A stretch of 64,000 bases of DNA, from positions 344,197-408,196 of the forward strand of contig QNQO01007574.1 in the NCBI GenBank assembly GCA_003290165.1, read 5' to 3'. The notes under the pieces are model-generated. The model was given only the letters and a program-made list of their open reading frames with translations. It made no database searches and had not been told where the DNA came from. A program made the position numbers and the translations under genes. Positions 1-11,345 of the stretch are shown here, one piece after another; within the stretch, counting starts at the first letter, position 1, and each line of letters starts with the position of its first letter. The DNA comes from Berberis thunbergii. Taxonomy: Eukaryota > Streptophyta > Magnoliopsida > Ranunculales > Berberidaceae.

Positions 1-2117
1 GCCTTGAAACTCTCTTTGTGTTTGTCTGACATTTGTTTTCCTTTTATTGCTTCCTCTAGTCTGACATCTATTTTGCTTCTGAATGTTTGTTTTTGTAGCT
101 TAGATGTTAAAACAATCTATAATTTCTAACACATAATTAGTAAAGTTATATAATTACAAATATACACCATTTTGATTAATTATTTATTTTTGCATTCTAA
201 GACTATGATTAAATTTTAAAAATATATACTTTAAAAAAATTGACCGATTAAATTCGATTAATTCCGCTTAATCGTAATTCGGTCCTGGATCACGCTGCGA
301 CTGCTTTTTGATTTAACTGCATAGGTGGGAATATATACAAGTTTGTGTTAAGATGAAAACTAGAAAACAATTATTTACATGAAACATTTTAGTAATATTC
401 ATCAAATATAATAACCATATAAAATTATTTGAATCATGATCCAAAATTTGGAAATGGAGTTCAGTCAACCATAAAGCAGAAATGGGAGAACAATCGGCTC
501 CAAATCATTGGAACTGGGATCCAAGATTTTGTGATCGGGGTTTGATAAATCATAGAGTTGGGATTTGAGAAGGACCTGCATCAAACCGTTAGAACGAGGT
601 TTGAGAGCTTGAGTGCCACCCTTGACTATGTGACTATGACTACAGGAAGATGTTAGTTGAATAGCTTGGTCTATAATAATGGTAGAAGTTTTTTTTCACT
701 AATTTTAGATTGATACTTTACTTTCTTGTCTCTTGGCATTTTGTTCAAGAGTTGGAGATCCAAAGATTCCTCAATAAGGAGATGCCTTGGTGGATCTGGT
801 ATTTATACCATTTGGAGGAGGAAGAAGATGGTGGTTTGGTAATTATACCATTTGAAGGATAAAGAAGATGGTTGACTTGTATATCTTTCTTGGGTGGGAG
901 TTGAAAGGCGATGGGTTGAGCGGATGGGCTTTAGTGCGATGTAGCACAAATAATGGGAGCAACAACATTGAGAAGGCAAGGAGTAAAGCGGTGTATTGTA
1001 TCTTTAACTTGATGGTCTATGATAAACTAAGAGGTAATCAAAACGCCTCTAGGTGTATGAGGTTAGGTGTATGAGGTTATCTAACTGAACGTCAACGTCA
1101 GAGGGGCATTTTTTTTTCTTTTAAAAAATAGATGAAGAGGTGGTGGTTGAGTTTGTCATGGTGCACAACTAGCATGTCCATTGGGTGTGAGCAGTATGTA
1201 GTTTCTGATCCTTCAAATGATTTCACATATATGATATTGCATTTAAGAGCTGGGGTTTGTTTGGGTTGGCATATGGATGATGCCTTCAGTGGCTGAGGGT
1301 GGTGTTAAAACTTATTTGTAGGTGTGGTGACTTGATTGAAGGGATTTTGTTAGAGGGAAATTGAAAAGTTCTTAGCATTTGGCCCACTACAAAATTTGAC
1401 AGACACGCTTTTCTCTCAGCTGCACCCCAAATCCTTGTTATAGTAGAGAAACCTGATCAGTAAGTCAATGAATACAATTTGAATAGGATGAAGACATATC
1501 TGAATCTTAATTACAAAGAATTATCTGAGAAAGGAATCTTGCTATTATTCTTAATTGTTTATTGAATGTTGATGTAGTTGATATTTTTGCATTTTTATGC
1601 TCCAACATCTCAGTTTAGAGTAATACCCGTGTTTTGATTCGTTAAGTTGAGAGGACTACTATATTGTACACGTTTTTCTATGAAGTTTTCCATTACTAAA
1701 TTAAAATTTTTTTTATTTCCTTTCTTTTACAGGGAAAGATAGAAGTTACACTACTGTTGTATTGTTTTGTAGTTTTTTTTTTTTTTTTTTTTTTTCTCTT
1801 ATGTCTTCTGAGCTTCTCGTTCATTCTATTGTCATTTGACTCTTTATTTAATTGAGAATGTCTATTGATAAAAGTTAACTAAAAAAACAGATGAAACTAA
1901 ACCAAATCAGTTCTGGTTAAAGTGTAATTTTAATCCTTGATGATAGTTTGGTTTTTTGTACTTGTAAGTTGTAAGCCTTTTGTTTGATTCCAGTCATTTT
2001 CTGATTCCTGCATGTAAAAAATAATTTTTTTTTTCAGATCAAATTATTAGCCCTTGATTTTGTAATTCCTCAAGGATTCCAGGAGTATTTATCTTTCCCT
2101 TTTTTGTATAATCTCAG
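1..2117. other. Intron-like or upstream non-coding DNA before the bHLH gene
   Basis: AT-rich DNA with long T tracts and no ORF resembling a known protein. The N-terminal exon expected for an ILR3-type bHLH was looked for here and not found, so this is best read as the last part of a long first intron, or sequence inserted into it. Short imperfect direct repeats occur around 790-870. No tRNA or clear transposon end was recognised. Confidence 0.4.
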
Positions 2118-3742
2118 TGTGGAAATGGATGGTTCCTTTGAGGATTCAGATGGGCTGAAAGAAGCAGGCATACGAAAACGGTACATATTTCCTTCATTAT
2201 CTTTAATAGGACTGTAAAAGATATGCATACTTCCCATTTGATATCTTTATGGGACTCAGTTTCTGGTAAGACATTTTCATTGCGATACATTTTCTTCAAT
2301 CACACTGAATGTTAAACTTAAGGTTTTTGTACATTGGTAATCCCTTGCTACGTCTTTGTTATGTCATAATTTATTAGAATTGTGTGACAGGGGAAGGTGC
2401 GAAACATCTAGCTTAACTGGATCCAAAGCTTGCAGAGAAAAAATGCGAAGAGATAAGCTTAATGAAAGGCATGCTCAGTTCAAGATACACTTTATATATG
2501 TGGTTGTGTCTCTGTTTCTCCAGTTTTTTTCTGTCTCTCTTTCTCTGATGTTGGTTTTGAAATTATCATAAGGTTTATGGAGCTGAGTTCCATCTTAGAG
2601 CCTGGAAGGCCACCCAAAATGGACAAGGCTGCTATTCTAAGTGATGCTGTTCGTATGGTTACTCAGTTACGGGGTGAAGCGCAAAAGCTGAAAGACTCAA
2701 ATGAGGGTCTTCACGAGAAGATTAAAGAGTTGAAGGTGCACTTCCCTCAACTCCTTAGATTGCTTTTGCACATTGGTATCATTTCTCTTACAGCTCTTGA
2801 TGAGATCCATTTTCAATTGACCTCATTACTTGGTATCCTTTGATGCCAGGTGAATCAGGATTGCATTATTTTGGGTTCGAAAATTACTAATTTGGTTGAC
2901 TCAGACTCACAATCTCACATTACATAGATACAAAGAACGTGCACACACGCTCACGTGGACAAGCCACTTTTTCCTTTATCTAGCTTGATGCCTGATACTG
3001 GGCTGTTGTAGGATGTACTACATAAATTGGATGATGATGGATTCACTATAAATAATACACAAGTTTGAAATCCATTTCATTGTTTCTAGAAGTCTCTATG
3101 TTTTATAGGTTTAGTATAAAGTGATTAATCCCATCAGTTGTTTTTGGGTCGTATAATTTGATATCCAGTTTGCAGAAAAGTAAATGATAAAGTTTTTGAA
3201 AAATGATCACATACCAACATGATTGCTTTTAATTTCTTGTTGTTAATGTGTGAATACAACTTACGTTAAGTTGTTTCATACTTTGATTGTATTTTGTTCT
3301 CATTTCCCAATATGGTTGGCCAAAAGGGTTTTTGGACGAAATCTTATAATTTTTGTAATTGTTTATTAAGGCTGATGGATCAGTTGCACACTTAGGAAAA
3401 TGGGCTAAGGTTTATTAGTTGGTTACCGCCTTCAAATTTGCTCTTCTTCTGAGTTAACTTGGGACCATGTTGTAGGCTGAGAAAAATGAACTTCGTGATG
3501 AGAAGCAGAGGCTCAAAGCAGAGAAAGAGAAGCTGGAACAGCAAGTCAAAGCCATGAGTGCTCAACCAAGCTTCATGCCACACCCCTCTGCTGTTCCAGC
3601 TGCATTTGCTGCGCAAGGGCAAGCACCTGGCAACAAACTCATGCCATTCATTGGTTACCCTGGGGTTGCCATGTGGCAATTCATGCCACCTGCTGCAGTT
3701 GATACCTCACAGGACCATGTTCTTCGACCCCCAGTCGCATAA
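2118..3742 (+). CDS. bHLH transcription factor of subgroup IVc (ILR3/bHLH104-like), 3' four exons
   Basis: DNA-binding regulator of the iron-deficiency response; family members act as heterodimers in the nucleus upstream of Ib bHLH genes. Exons read as 2118-2180, 2391-2468, 2573-2735 and 3476-3742; joined they stay in frame for 189 residues to TAA. The order is an acidic linker, a basic region (KACREKMRRDKLNER), helix-loop-helix (ELSSILEPGRPPK, AILSDAVRMVTQLRGEAQKL), a leucine-zipper-like coiled coil ending KEKLEQQVKAM, a proline/alanine-rich tail and the conserved end DHVLRPPVA. In this subgroup that tail is recognised by BRUTUS-type E3 ligases. The first exon is missing, probably left of the window. 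The intron after exon 2 has a GC donor (AAAG|GCATGC), the only phase that joins NER to FMEL. No inactivating change is visible, so the gene is probably functional. Which of the four subgroup members it is cannot be decided. Confidence 0.93.
2469..2572 (+). other. Non-canonical GC-AG intron in the bHLH gene
   Basis: The intron between the basic region and helix 1 begins GCATGC and ends ATAAG. No GT nearby allows the conserved NERFMEL junction. GC donors are a known minority class in plants, and the exon side AAAG fits the stronger exon match they usually need. Confidence 0.75.
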
Positions 3743-5028
3743 TCCTGCATGTTCCAGATGGAGTATGAATTCTCTGTTCCTACTTTCTAGTAAAGGCTAG
3801 TTTGTTGTTTCTGTTTCCGTTCTTGACTATGTTGATTGTTGAAGCACTCACGATGTAAAACTTTTGGTTCTGTAGTATCTTTCAAAGAATGTTGTGTTTC
3901 ATTGATAAACAAAATCTTGGTCATGTTATTTTATAACTCAATATCAACAGGACAACTTACTCTGTGCAGAATAAGTTATAGAACCTCTTGTGTCGTGTTC
4001 AATCTAAGACATGACGTTAGGACTGTTAGAGTAGCACTAACTCTGCTACTGCAGTCTGATTTTGAGTATGTGCCTTGTAGTCACATGCGGAGGAAATAGC
4101 ATAGAGGAATGCAATTCCAGTCATTTTACTGCTAATTTTCATAGATGATGGTTTGGGCAGTTCAGTCTCAAATTTACGTTTCTCTGATGAAGACAGTCCA
4201 CAAGTCGTGAAAATAGATTAGGTGCAAGCATTGTTTTGTCATTCTGTGTAGATGTTTGGGGATCCTTTTACTGACTTTTGTGCTAATGCGATTAGGAGGT
4301 ACTAGCCCTATATGACGAAAAATCTAAGCCTATAGAATTAGTGACGCCTTTCATGATGGTTACTCTCCGATCACCTTCTCATCTTGATCAATGTTTTTGA
4401 TTTCCAAGGCTCTTATCTGGCTTTAGCTAATCAGCCTACTCAATCCTGTTCTGGGATTAGACTTTTTTCATCTTACATGGTCCAATTTGGTCACTGCCCC
4501 TTTCCAAGATTACTATTTATTGGTTGTTTGAAAAACCTTCAATAACCTAACAGAAGCTTGGTTTATTTCCATGTATCTCTGAATGTAAATAAAGGAATCT
4601 TTTTCTGGCGTGACATGTTAATGCAGACATCAACAGAGTAGCGGATGCAGGTGGTAATCATATAGTAAACTAAGCCCATTTGCTGGATATCTTAAGTTGC
4701 TTTATGCGCTAAATATGGATCTTGTAAGAAGATTCGAAGATAGCGAAGTCTGTCTGTTGCAATTATGTCAGGAGGCATTGAAGTTTTCCGTATGGTTTCC
4801 ATGCATTCTAATCCTCATCAGTAGTTTTATTTTGCATTTTTGTCCGATTAAACTTCCATATAATTCGGTTCCATTCGACATCATATTACTTTTTGTTATT
4901 TACCCAAAACTTTGTCCATTTGAATATTAGAATGGAAGAAAGACAATTCACAGCCAAAGAAGATAAGATTGATCATTTATTTGATTTTGTTGCTCCCTCG
5001 TATGCCCAGACCTGAATAAATTACTCAA
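3743..5028. other. 3' UTR and intergenic DNA between two convergent genes
   Basis: No supported coding region. The first few hundred bases after the bHLH stop are probably its 3' UTR. The rest separates it from the 3' end of the phytocyanin gene, which points toward it. Confidence 0.5.
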
Positions 5029-5851
5029 TTAAACTACATATTCTACTGTATCAAACAGTGGAAGGGCCATAAGCACAGCCATTCCAAAACTCAGTCCCGT
5101 GAGCTTCATATGCAAGTTGTTGGCAGAAGAGGGAGACGGTGGGGGAGAGATGGAACTCGAAGGCGCTATGACAGGAGATGTATTCGTACCATCAGGCGCA
5201 ACAGGAGAATTGATTGTAGGTGATATGGATGGTGAAACATTGGGTGTTTCAGAAGGTGCAGGCTTCGGTGAAGGAGCTTCAGAGGAAGGGAGCTTTGGGG
5301 ATGGTGGTGTAGCTGGGGAAATAGAAGTTGTGGGAGGTGGTGGCTTAGGAGTAGGATTAACTGGAGCTGTCGTTGGTGGTGGTGTTGAAGTAGCAGGAGT
5401 ATCAACCTCAAGCTTCATTCCCTGATTGCAATGTCCTCCTACTCCGCAGATGAAGTATCTCTTACCAGCAGAAGAGAGAAGAATAATGGTATTGCCATCA
5501 GAATTAACCTGAAGCGGATTGCTTGTCTGACATGAGTCGTAGTCGGCTTTTGTCACCTCCAATACACTGTGAGCGGGGCCGTATTGGAAGACTGCAAAAA
5601 ATGAACCAAATATCAGCTTGTAGAACATACATGTAACTAGAACATACTCATGCCAAGACAAGAGTTTAGAAATGTATCCTGATGATTATTTACTTACCGA
5701 GATTATCTCCGACAGAGAATGTTTGGGATTGCACCCATGTCTGCAAGTCAGTTCCTGTACTCCACCCACCATTTCCTCCCACCGTGTAACTTGCTCCTGC
5801 AGCTAACTTGACGAGGAAGCCTACGAAAGCTAAGCTCAAAAGTGTTGTCAT
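5029..5851 (-). CDS. Phytocyanin (uclacyanin-like, proline-rich, GPI-anchor-like tail)
   Basis: Extracellular blue-copper-type protein of the plasma membrane and cell wall. Two exons, 5698-5851 and 5029-5591, join in frame for 238 residues with GTAAGT/GCAG junctions. The start is the ATG at 5851; upstream in-frame codons offer only TTG. It opens with a signal peptide (MTTLLSLAFVGFLVKLAAGA), then a plastocyanin-like domain. All four type-1 copper ligands can be placed: His in GPAHSV, Cys and His in YFICGVGGHC, and Met in QGMKLEV, with the paired Cys in YDSC. That favours uclacyanin over early-nodulin-like proteins, which lack the ligands. About 90 residues of Pro/Ser/Thr-rich arabinogalactan-like sequence follow, then a hydrophobic C-terminus of the kind removed for GPI attachment. 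A TATA-like tataaata lies only about 35 bases before the ATG, so either the leader is very short or this is not the TATA box. No defects seen. Confidence 0.93.
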
Positions 5852-6955
5852 GGTTACTACCTTCGTAGGAATCAGCAATAACTGATATTTATAGTGATTC
5901 AGGCTTTGACATTTGGAATAAGATTAGTTTAAATCATATGGATGATTGAATACACCGTTACAGGTTGGTTTCTTGAATGTTTTATGTCTTTCTTTCTCCA
6001 ACTTGGTTCATGTTCTACCAAAGCTTGTTTGACTGTCTCTCCCAATTGTGCTCTCCACTTCCTCATCTATCCTTATAATGGCTTGTAGAAAGTCTTCTAC
6101 AAATCCTTATTGAGCAAGTTCCTTGAGATATAAGGAATGAGCCAAGGGAGAATTTTTTGCTGGTGTTGTTTATTCTATCTTCTTTTTTTTTTGTCTGACC
6201 CAGAAATCTGATATTTTAGAGCTGATTTAATGCGTGCATGTGAAGAGTAGGATGAGGGTTTGTATTGAGGGGAGCCTAATTCAACATGGCTAAGCTGGAA
6301 AATTAATAAGATAAGGTTGATGCTGTCAGCGTCTGCATAATAAATTTCTAGAGTTATAGAATTCTTGCATTCTGACCTTGTAATGGAAGCATTTTGATCT
6401 ATATTTTGCAGTTTCTGAAACCAAGAGGAAATAGCAATAAAATTAAAACCTCTGTTTAAGTCTTATAGAGTTACTGAAAATTTTTCATGGGTCAGATACA
6501 TTTTATATTGTTTACTACAACAATGAGGTACTTATTCTTTTGCCTCACCGATTCTGCATCTCATGGCATCCAATCTCCTCAAAACTCCCAATAACACAAA
6601 TAACCAAAGCCCAACTACATTCACATTCATCAATTCTTCTTCCCAGTGGTGAAGTTGAGAATGCATGTTTTGTATAATCTGATGGCTGTCAACTCACTAT
6701 TACAAAGTCTCCAAGTTTTCCAGAGATTTGATATCGAATGTTACAGGAAAGAAGTAGATTCAGCGAACTATGTGCATTGGTCTGGTTTTAATTTCATTCG
6801 GTTAATCATTTAATCTGTGCTTATTTGTGAAACTTTGTCAACCATATTTGATGAAAATTTGGATGGAAAATATTCACTTCAATCCACATTGCCAACTCTT
6901 TAGAAGGATTTTCGTAGTCTTCCAATGATGAATAGGTTAATTCTCAACTTTCTTA
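5852..6955. other. Upstream region of the phytocyanin gene, non-coding
   Basis: AT-rich sequence with no supported ORF. It probably contains the phytocyanin promoter on the minus strand. Nothing else recognisable. Confidence 0.4.
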
Positions 6956-6963
6956 TAGAGGTA

Positions 6964-8153
6964 GGGGTGGGCAAACGAGACCAGGAACCACGGTTCCGAA
7001 TCGAATCAGACCATTTTGCTCCAAACGGTTTGGCTCTTATTGTGTAAATTATTAAACGGTCCGGATTCGTTGTAGACGGTTCAAGTCCGGTTCCAATTAT
7101 TTGAATTACAACGGTTCAGTTCAATTCTAACCGGTTTGGTTTGGTTACAAGTATTTGACTAGTTATTTTGTATAAAATTTTGCAAAGCGCATAGGTGAAT
7201 TGCTAGCTTGATTTTACATTTTGATCAAATAGCCAAGAAGACACCTATTAATAGATGGTCCATTTTGTAAAACCAAATTAATTGCTATCTTGCACATTAT
7301 ATTTGTCTTTTCTTTTGGCATTTTTGTTGTTTTGAATTTGGGTGTCTTTGGGTGCAAATTCACCATTGAAGGTAAAACTCCAAAATCCCTATGGAGAGTG
7401 CTGAATGTATTATTTATATTGAAGAATTTTTTTTTGGAAAGCGAGCTGAATTTTTATAGGATTCCATAACCTATCAACAAGGTGCGACCTACAGGTCAAC
7501 ACCATAAGAAAATAATCATGCTGCTGGCAGGTTTCGAACTTAAGACGTGGGGAATAAACCCACATAACCCTAACCACTCGACCATAACACCATTGGCATT
7601 TATATTTAAGATTATTTTAATTGGCATAACACCATAACACCATTGGCATTTCATTGGTTAGTTTTAAAATTTATATTGAAGATTATTTTAAACTAACCAA
7701 TGAACATGATTTTTTGTGGCAAGGTTCGAAAACTTGGACTTTGTGTTACCTAAGGGTTTTACTCAATCAACTTCTCATTATCTCTTCCACTTGTTTTGCA
7801 TGCTCCGGCTAAAGTTCATTTTCACAGTTCAAGCTACTTTGAGTTTGTCAACTTGTTTATAACGCTCTTAAGGTTCTTTAGGGTCAATTAGTAAATTGAC
7901 ATCATATACTTGATTACTAGTTTTTAGCATTCAACTTGTACAATAGTGTACAATGATGTAGGTTTGTTGTTTCTTCATTACTCACAAGTTACTATTATGG
8001 AACCGTAGGAAATGGACCATTTTAAATATTTCGAATTAGGTTCGGTCCCAATTTTCAAAATGAGGGAATCCGGACCGGATCAGATTCATTAAATTTAAAT
8101 GGTTCGAGTTATGTTCTTCCAAAATTAGAATCGATCCGAACCGTGCGCACCCC
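6964..8153. mobile_element. hAT-type non-autonomous element (TIR GGGGTGGGCA), with a SINE inside
   Basis: Left end TAGGGGTGGGCAAACG is mirrored by the right end GTGCGCACCCCTA. Flanks TAGAGGTA and TAGAGGTT give a 7/8 match for an 8-bp target duplication if the ends are set at GGGG/CCCC. Sub-terminal zones are rich in short GGTTCGG/CCGAACC-type motifs, as in the other hAT-like elements of this window. No transposase ORF; an internal SINE accounts for part of the length. The exact boundary is uncertain by two bases. Confidence 0.65.
7426..7598 (-). mobile_element. tRNA-derived SINE inserted in the hAT element
   Basis: On the minus strand it starts near a tRNA-like A box (TGGTCGAGTGGTTAGGG, complement around 7568-7584), has a B box (AAGTTCGAAACC, around 7530-7541) and ends in an A-rich tail. 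A 13-bp duplication (7413-7425 tttatattgaaga and 7599-7611 tttatatttaaga, one mismatch) brackets 173 bp. This is a retroposed Pol III unit, not a functional tRNA. Confidence 0.8.
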
Positions 8154-8155
8154 TA

Positions 8156-8758
8156 GAGGTTACACACTAAAGGGATGCTCCCTAAATCTTATGATGGTTA
8201 TATATATATAATGATCCGAAGAGATCCTAGGAAGATGCTCTACCATCAGCTCATCTGGACTATATAACGCCTATTTCCCAAATGAACAGTAAAATGTATC
8301 TCTTCAACTCTAAATTTTTTTACCGTTTTTCCCTCCCTTATTCCTAATAATTGCACGTGACACAAACATACTAATGAAGAATGTTAGGGGTATTTGTGGC
8401 TTTTAATTGAAAAACACCATTACACATTTGTCTTCAAACTAATTTTCGAGTTTCGACAATGCCCTCTTAACTTTATAATATTTACAAAGAAAAATAAAAG
8501 GTGGTGAACGTGACAAAGGGTGTTTGTGCCATTAATTAAAAAACGTTATTACATTTTTTTACACTTTTGCCCTCCCAAATTTAGATTATTTATAATCAAA
8601 CTCAACCCTTGTAAATATTCATTAATTATACCTAAACTCCTAACACAATTTATTTGAAGTCCTCAAATTATCTATCAATTATAAATAGGCCCCTATATCT
8701 AATTTTTAGATTTTTACATTGTGTCTTCCACATTTCATAGTTTTTACAATCCAAACCA
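8156..8758. other. Non-coding AT-rich DNA
   Basis: No gene recognised. Two diverged stretches with 'caccattacac' and 'acgttattacat' suggest old repeat sequence. Confidence 0.3.
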
Positions 8759-9240
8759 CCCTACACCAAAAGGCTTGATTAGCTACACAGATATGGTCAC
8801 GGCTCAAAACCGTTGGTTTAATTGCCACGGCAAAAAACCGTGGCTATAATGGCAAACAACCTAAAACCGTGGCTATAAAAAGAAAATGCACGTGTGTTGC
8901 ACGTGCCTATGTGGAGAATCGAGTGGATTTCACGCGGGCGAAAACAATTTCGCGGTTTTGCGAAAAAAGTTTGCGCTCCTGCCTCCTTCCATTTTCATTT
9001 TAGGTTTTGTTAATCGCTTGATTGCAGAGAAATCAGAGAAAGGTCGATCGAAACATCAGAGAAAGCTCGATCGAAAACCTCGGATGTCTCGATCTCGACC
9101 TTGTGGTGAGAAATCAGAGACAAGATCTGAGCATCGTGCTGACTTGCGACCTCGACCTCGAGCTGAGTTTCAACCTCGTGCTGAGTTTTGACCTCGATCC
9201 AAAACCTCGACCTCGACCAGAGGTAATACACTGTCACTTG
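8759..9240. mobile_element. Decayed CACTA-like left end with sub-terminal and CCTCGA-rich repeats
   Basis: CCCTACACCAAAA resembles the CACTACACCAAAA terminus seen inverted at 41290. It is followed by four sub-terminal repeats around AACCGTGGCTATA or its complement (8800-8880), the arrangement of plant CACTA ends. A GC-rich stretch and imperfect CCTCGACCTCGAGCTGAG repeats (about 9060-9220) follow. No matching right end was found, so only a remnant is claimed. Confidence 0.4.
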
Positions 9241-10629
9241 TGTTGAAATTTTTTCTTCTTTGGCTCTTTGCAATCTCAATTGCTCTGTTACATTTAGGTT
9301 TCTGATGAGTGTTTGGTCCATTTTCACTAATTAATGGAAAAATTGTGAAAAATGGCGAAATATAATATGAGTTTTTTAGAAAATCGAATGGGGTTGATGA
9401 GTTTTGCAGATAATCGAATGAGGAAGAAAATTGTAGAGATTTTTTCTTCTTGATGGGTTGATGGGGAAATTGCTATGTCTGTTAAGTGTTTTTTTCTTCT
9501 TGAATGAGGAAGAAAACCAGTTCTTGAATTTTTTTTCTTCAAATGTTCATTTTCACTGATTTTTAAGAAATAGATATTTTTATGTTTGGCTTCAGCCGGC
9601 CCTTAACTATAGTGTGCAATAAAATTTATTTATTTTTGCTAATTTTAGGGATTAGTAAATCTTCTGTGTTGCTCTCCATCATTCGAAGCTATTCTCTAAC
9701 TCTTTCGATTCCATCTGGATAAAGGTAACTCTTTCAGTTTAGTAATATCTCAACATTGAAGTAATTAGAATTTCAAATTATTTCAGTTGATTAGTGTAAT
9801 GTTTTATTTCTCTCATGTCTTGGATTATATTATGATGGTACTAGTTTTCACCTCTTGTTGAATAACTATTTAGCTTATTAATTTTCTCAAATGAATTAAT
9901 GATGTTCATCTTGCTTGCTATACAATTATTTTCTGTAAATTAGGTATTTGTTTGTATATATGTTTGTTTACATATACCTATCATGACTTAGTTCTTGGAT
10001 AGTAGTGAAGTATATATTATGTGGTGGTGGTGGTAGTGGTCGACACGAAATATATTTCAGTCTTTAAAGGAGAACCATAGAGTACATAGACATATACTTC
10101 ACATCACTAGTGGCAGAATTTTCGCGTCAAATGTCCTTTTATCAGTCATGTTAGCTAGGTAGATTCCTTATATTTTTAAGGTTGTGTTTGATTACAAAGA
10201 TAGCATAATTGTATAGAAAACAAGTGACAAGAGAAGACGATCATGTTGTTGTAAAAATCTCCATGATGTCCACCCCCTTAAAATATTTTCTACCTTCAAA
10301 TTATGTGTTCTTGATTCCACTTTGGCCTTTGCTTGTACTATTTTTTTTACTGAAGGTTTTTATTTCAAAGTCAAAATGAAAACGAAAGGGAGATGAGCGT
10401 ATATGAAAGTTGTGATCTTTCACCACACATCATCGGATAAAGCTTTTATCCCTTGCAAACTATTTTTATAGGCTTCCATGGAAAATAAAAACAAGAATCA
10501 AACAAAAATGATACATAGTACCTTGGTAGTTACATCCTTGAACGATATCCTTGATGCTTGCTATTTTTGTGGACTTGCATGCAATACTGTAGTACTTAGT
10601 AGTGATATGTTCATTTTTGTTTTTTGACT
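9241..10629. other. Non-coding DNA
   Basis: Nothing with protein similarity was recognised. It may be the interior of the CACTA-like remnant to its left. Confidence 0.3.
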
Positions 10630-10756
10630 TACACACTTCTGGCTGATTTGGTTTTGGTAGTCCCAAATCTGTAATTTTAATTTGGATTTGGTAGTCCCAA
10701 ATAGGTAATCTTAGTAGTCCCAAATATGTAATCTTAGTAGTGTTGGTAGTCCCATA
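10630..10756. repeat. Imperfect tandem repeat, unit around TAGTCCCAAATnnGTAATCTTAG
   Basis: Four imperfect copies of a unit of about 23-40 bp containing GGTAGTCCCAAAT or GTAGTCCCATAT followed by GTAAT. Confidence 0.6.
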
Positions 10757-11021
10757 TACTTACCTATGTTTTTTAAATTTACAACAACCCTTTTTTAACT
10801 CCGCCAATGTAAAAGTTCTTTTTTACATTGCCGGTCCCTCCCTCCCTCTCGCGATATGTGCAAGGGATGAGACGCATGCATCGCGAGGAGATGGAGGATC
10901 CCCCTCCCTCCCTCGCTGTTTCCTCGCCAGTTAGCCAAATTCGGTAATAGAAGGTAAGGGCTCTTTGAAAAAGCATCCAACTTTGGAAAAGAGCCAACTT
11001 TGAAATTCCCCATTTTGTGTG

Positions 11022-11345
11022 CTATTTGAAAAACTGCCCTAAAATTAGCTTATAGTGGATAAGTAAATTTGATCCGGGACTATGTAATAAAAAAATGAAT
11101 AAATATTTCTTACACCTGGGTTTGGAATTAGCTACTGTATGTGCTCTTAGGGGCAGAAGGGCAAAGAATTGAAAATCACAAATTACAATTGTTATGGTAG
11201 AAATACAGTCACGTAAGGAATTGGTCAGGGGGATTATAATAGCAATCAAACACTGAAAATATGCTTGATTTTGTGGAAATAGCCTTATTCCACTAAAACT
11301 CCATAAATCAAACACAGCCTAGTGGAATGTTTTAGCATTCAAATG
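11022..11345. repeat. Dispersed repeat related to 19795-19915; serves as an empty MITE site
   Basis: The stretch with 'aatatgcttgatt', 'gaaatagccttatt' and 'aaaactccataaatcaaacaca' recurs at 19795-19897. Here it runs straight on into 'gcctagtggaatgttttagcattcaaatga'-type sequence. At 19900 the same sequence is interrupted by a fold-back MITE. Confidence 0.65.

Noticed and set aside
5099..5425. Glycine-rich ORF on the plus strand
   Set aside because: It is the antisense shadow of the Pro/Ser-rich phytocyanin exon.
7530..7584. Possible tRNA gene
   Set aside because: A and B boxes are present but no acceptor or anticodon stem pairing; the target duplication and A tail show a SINE.
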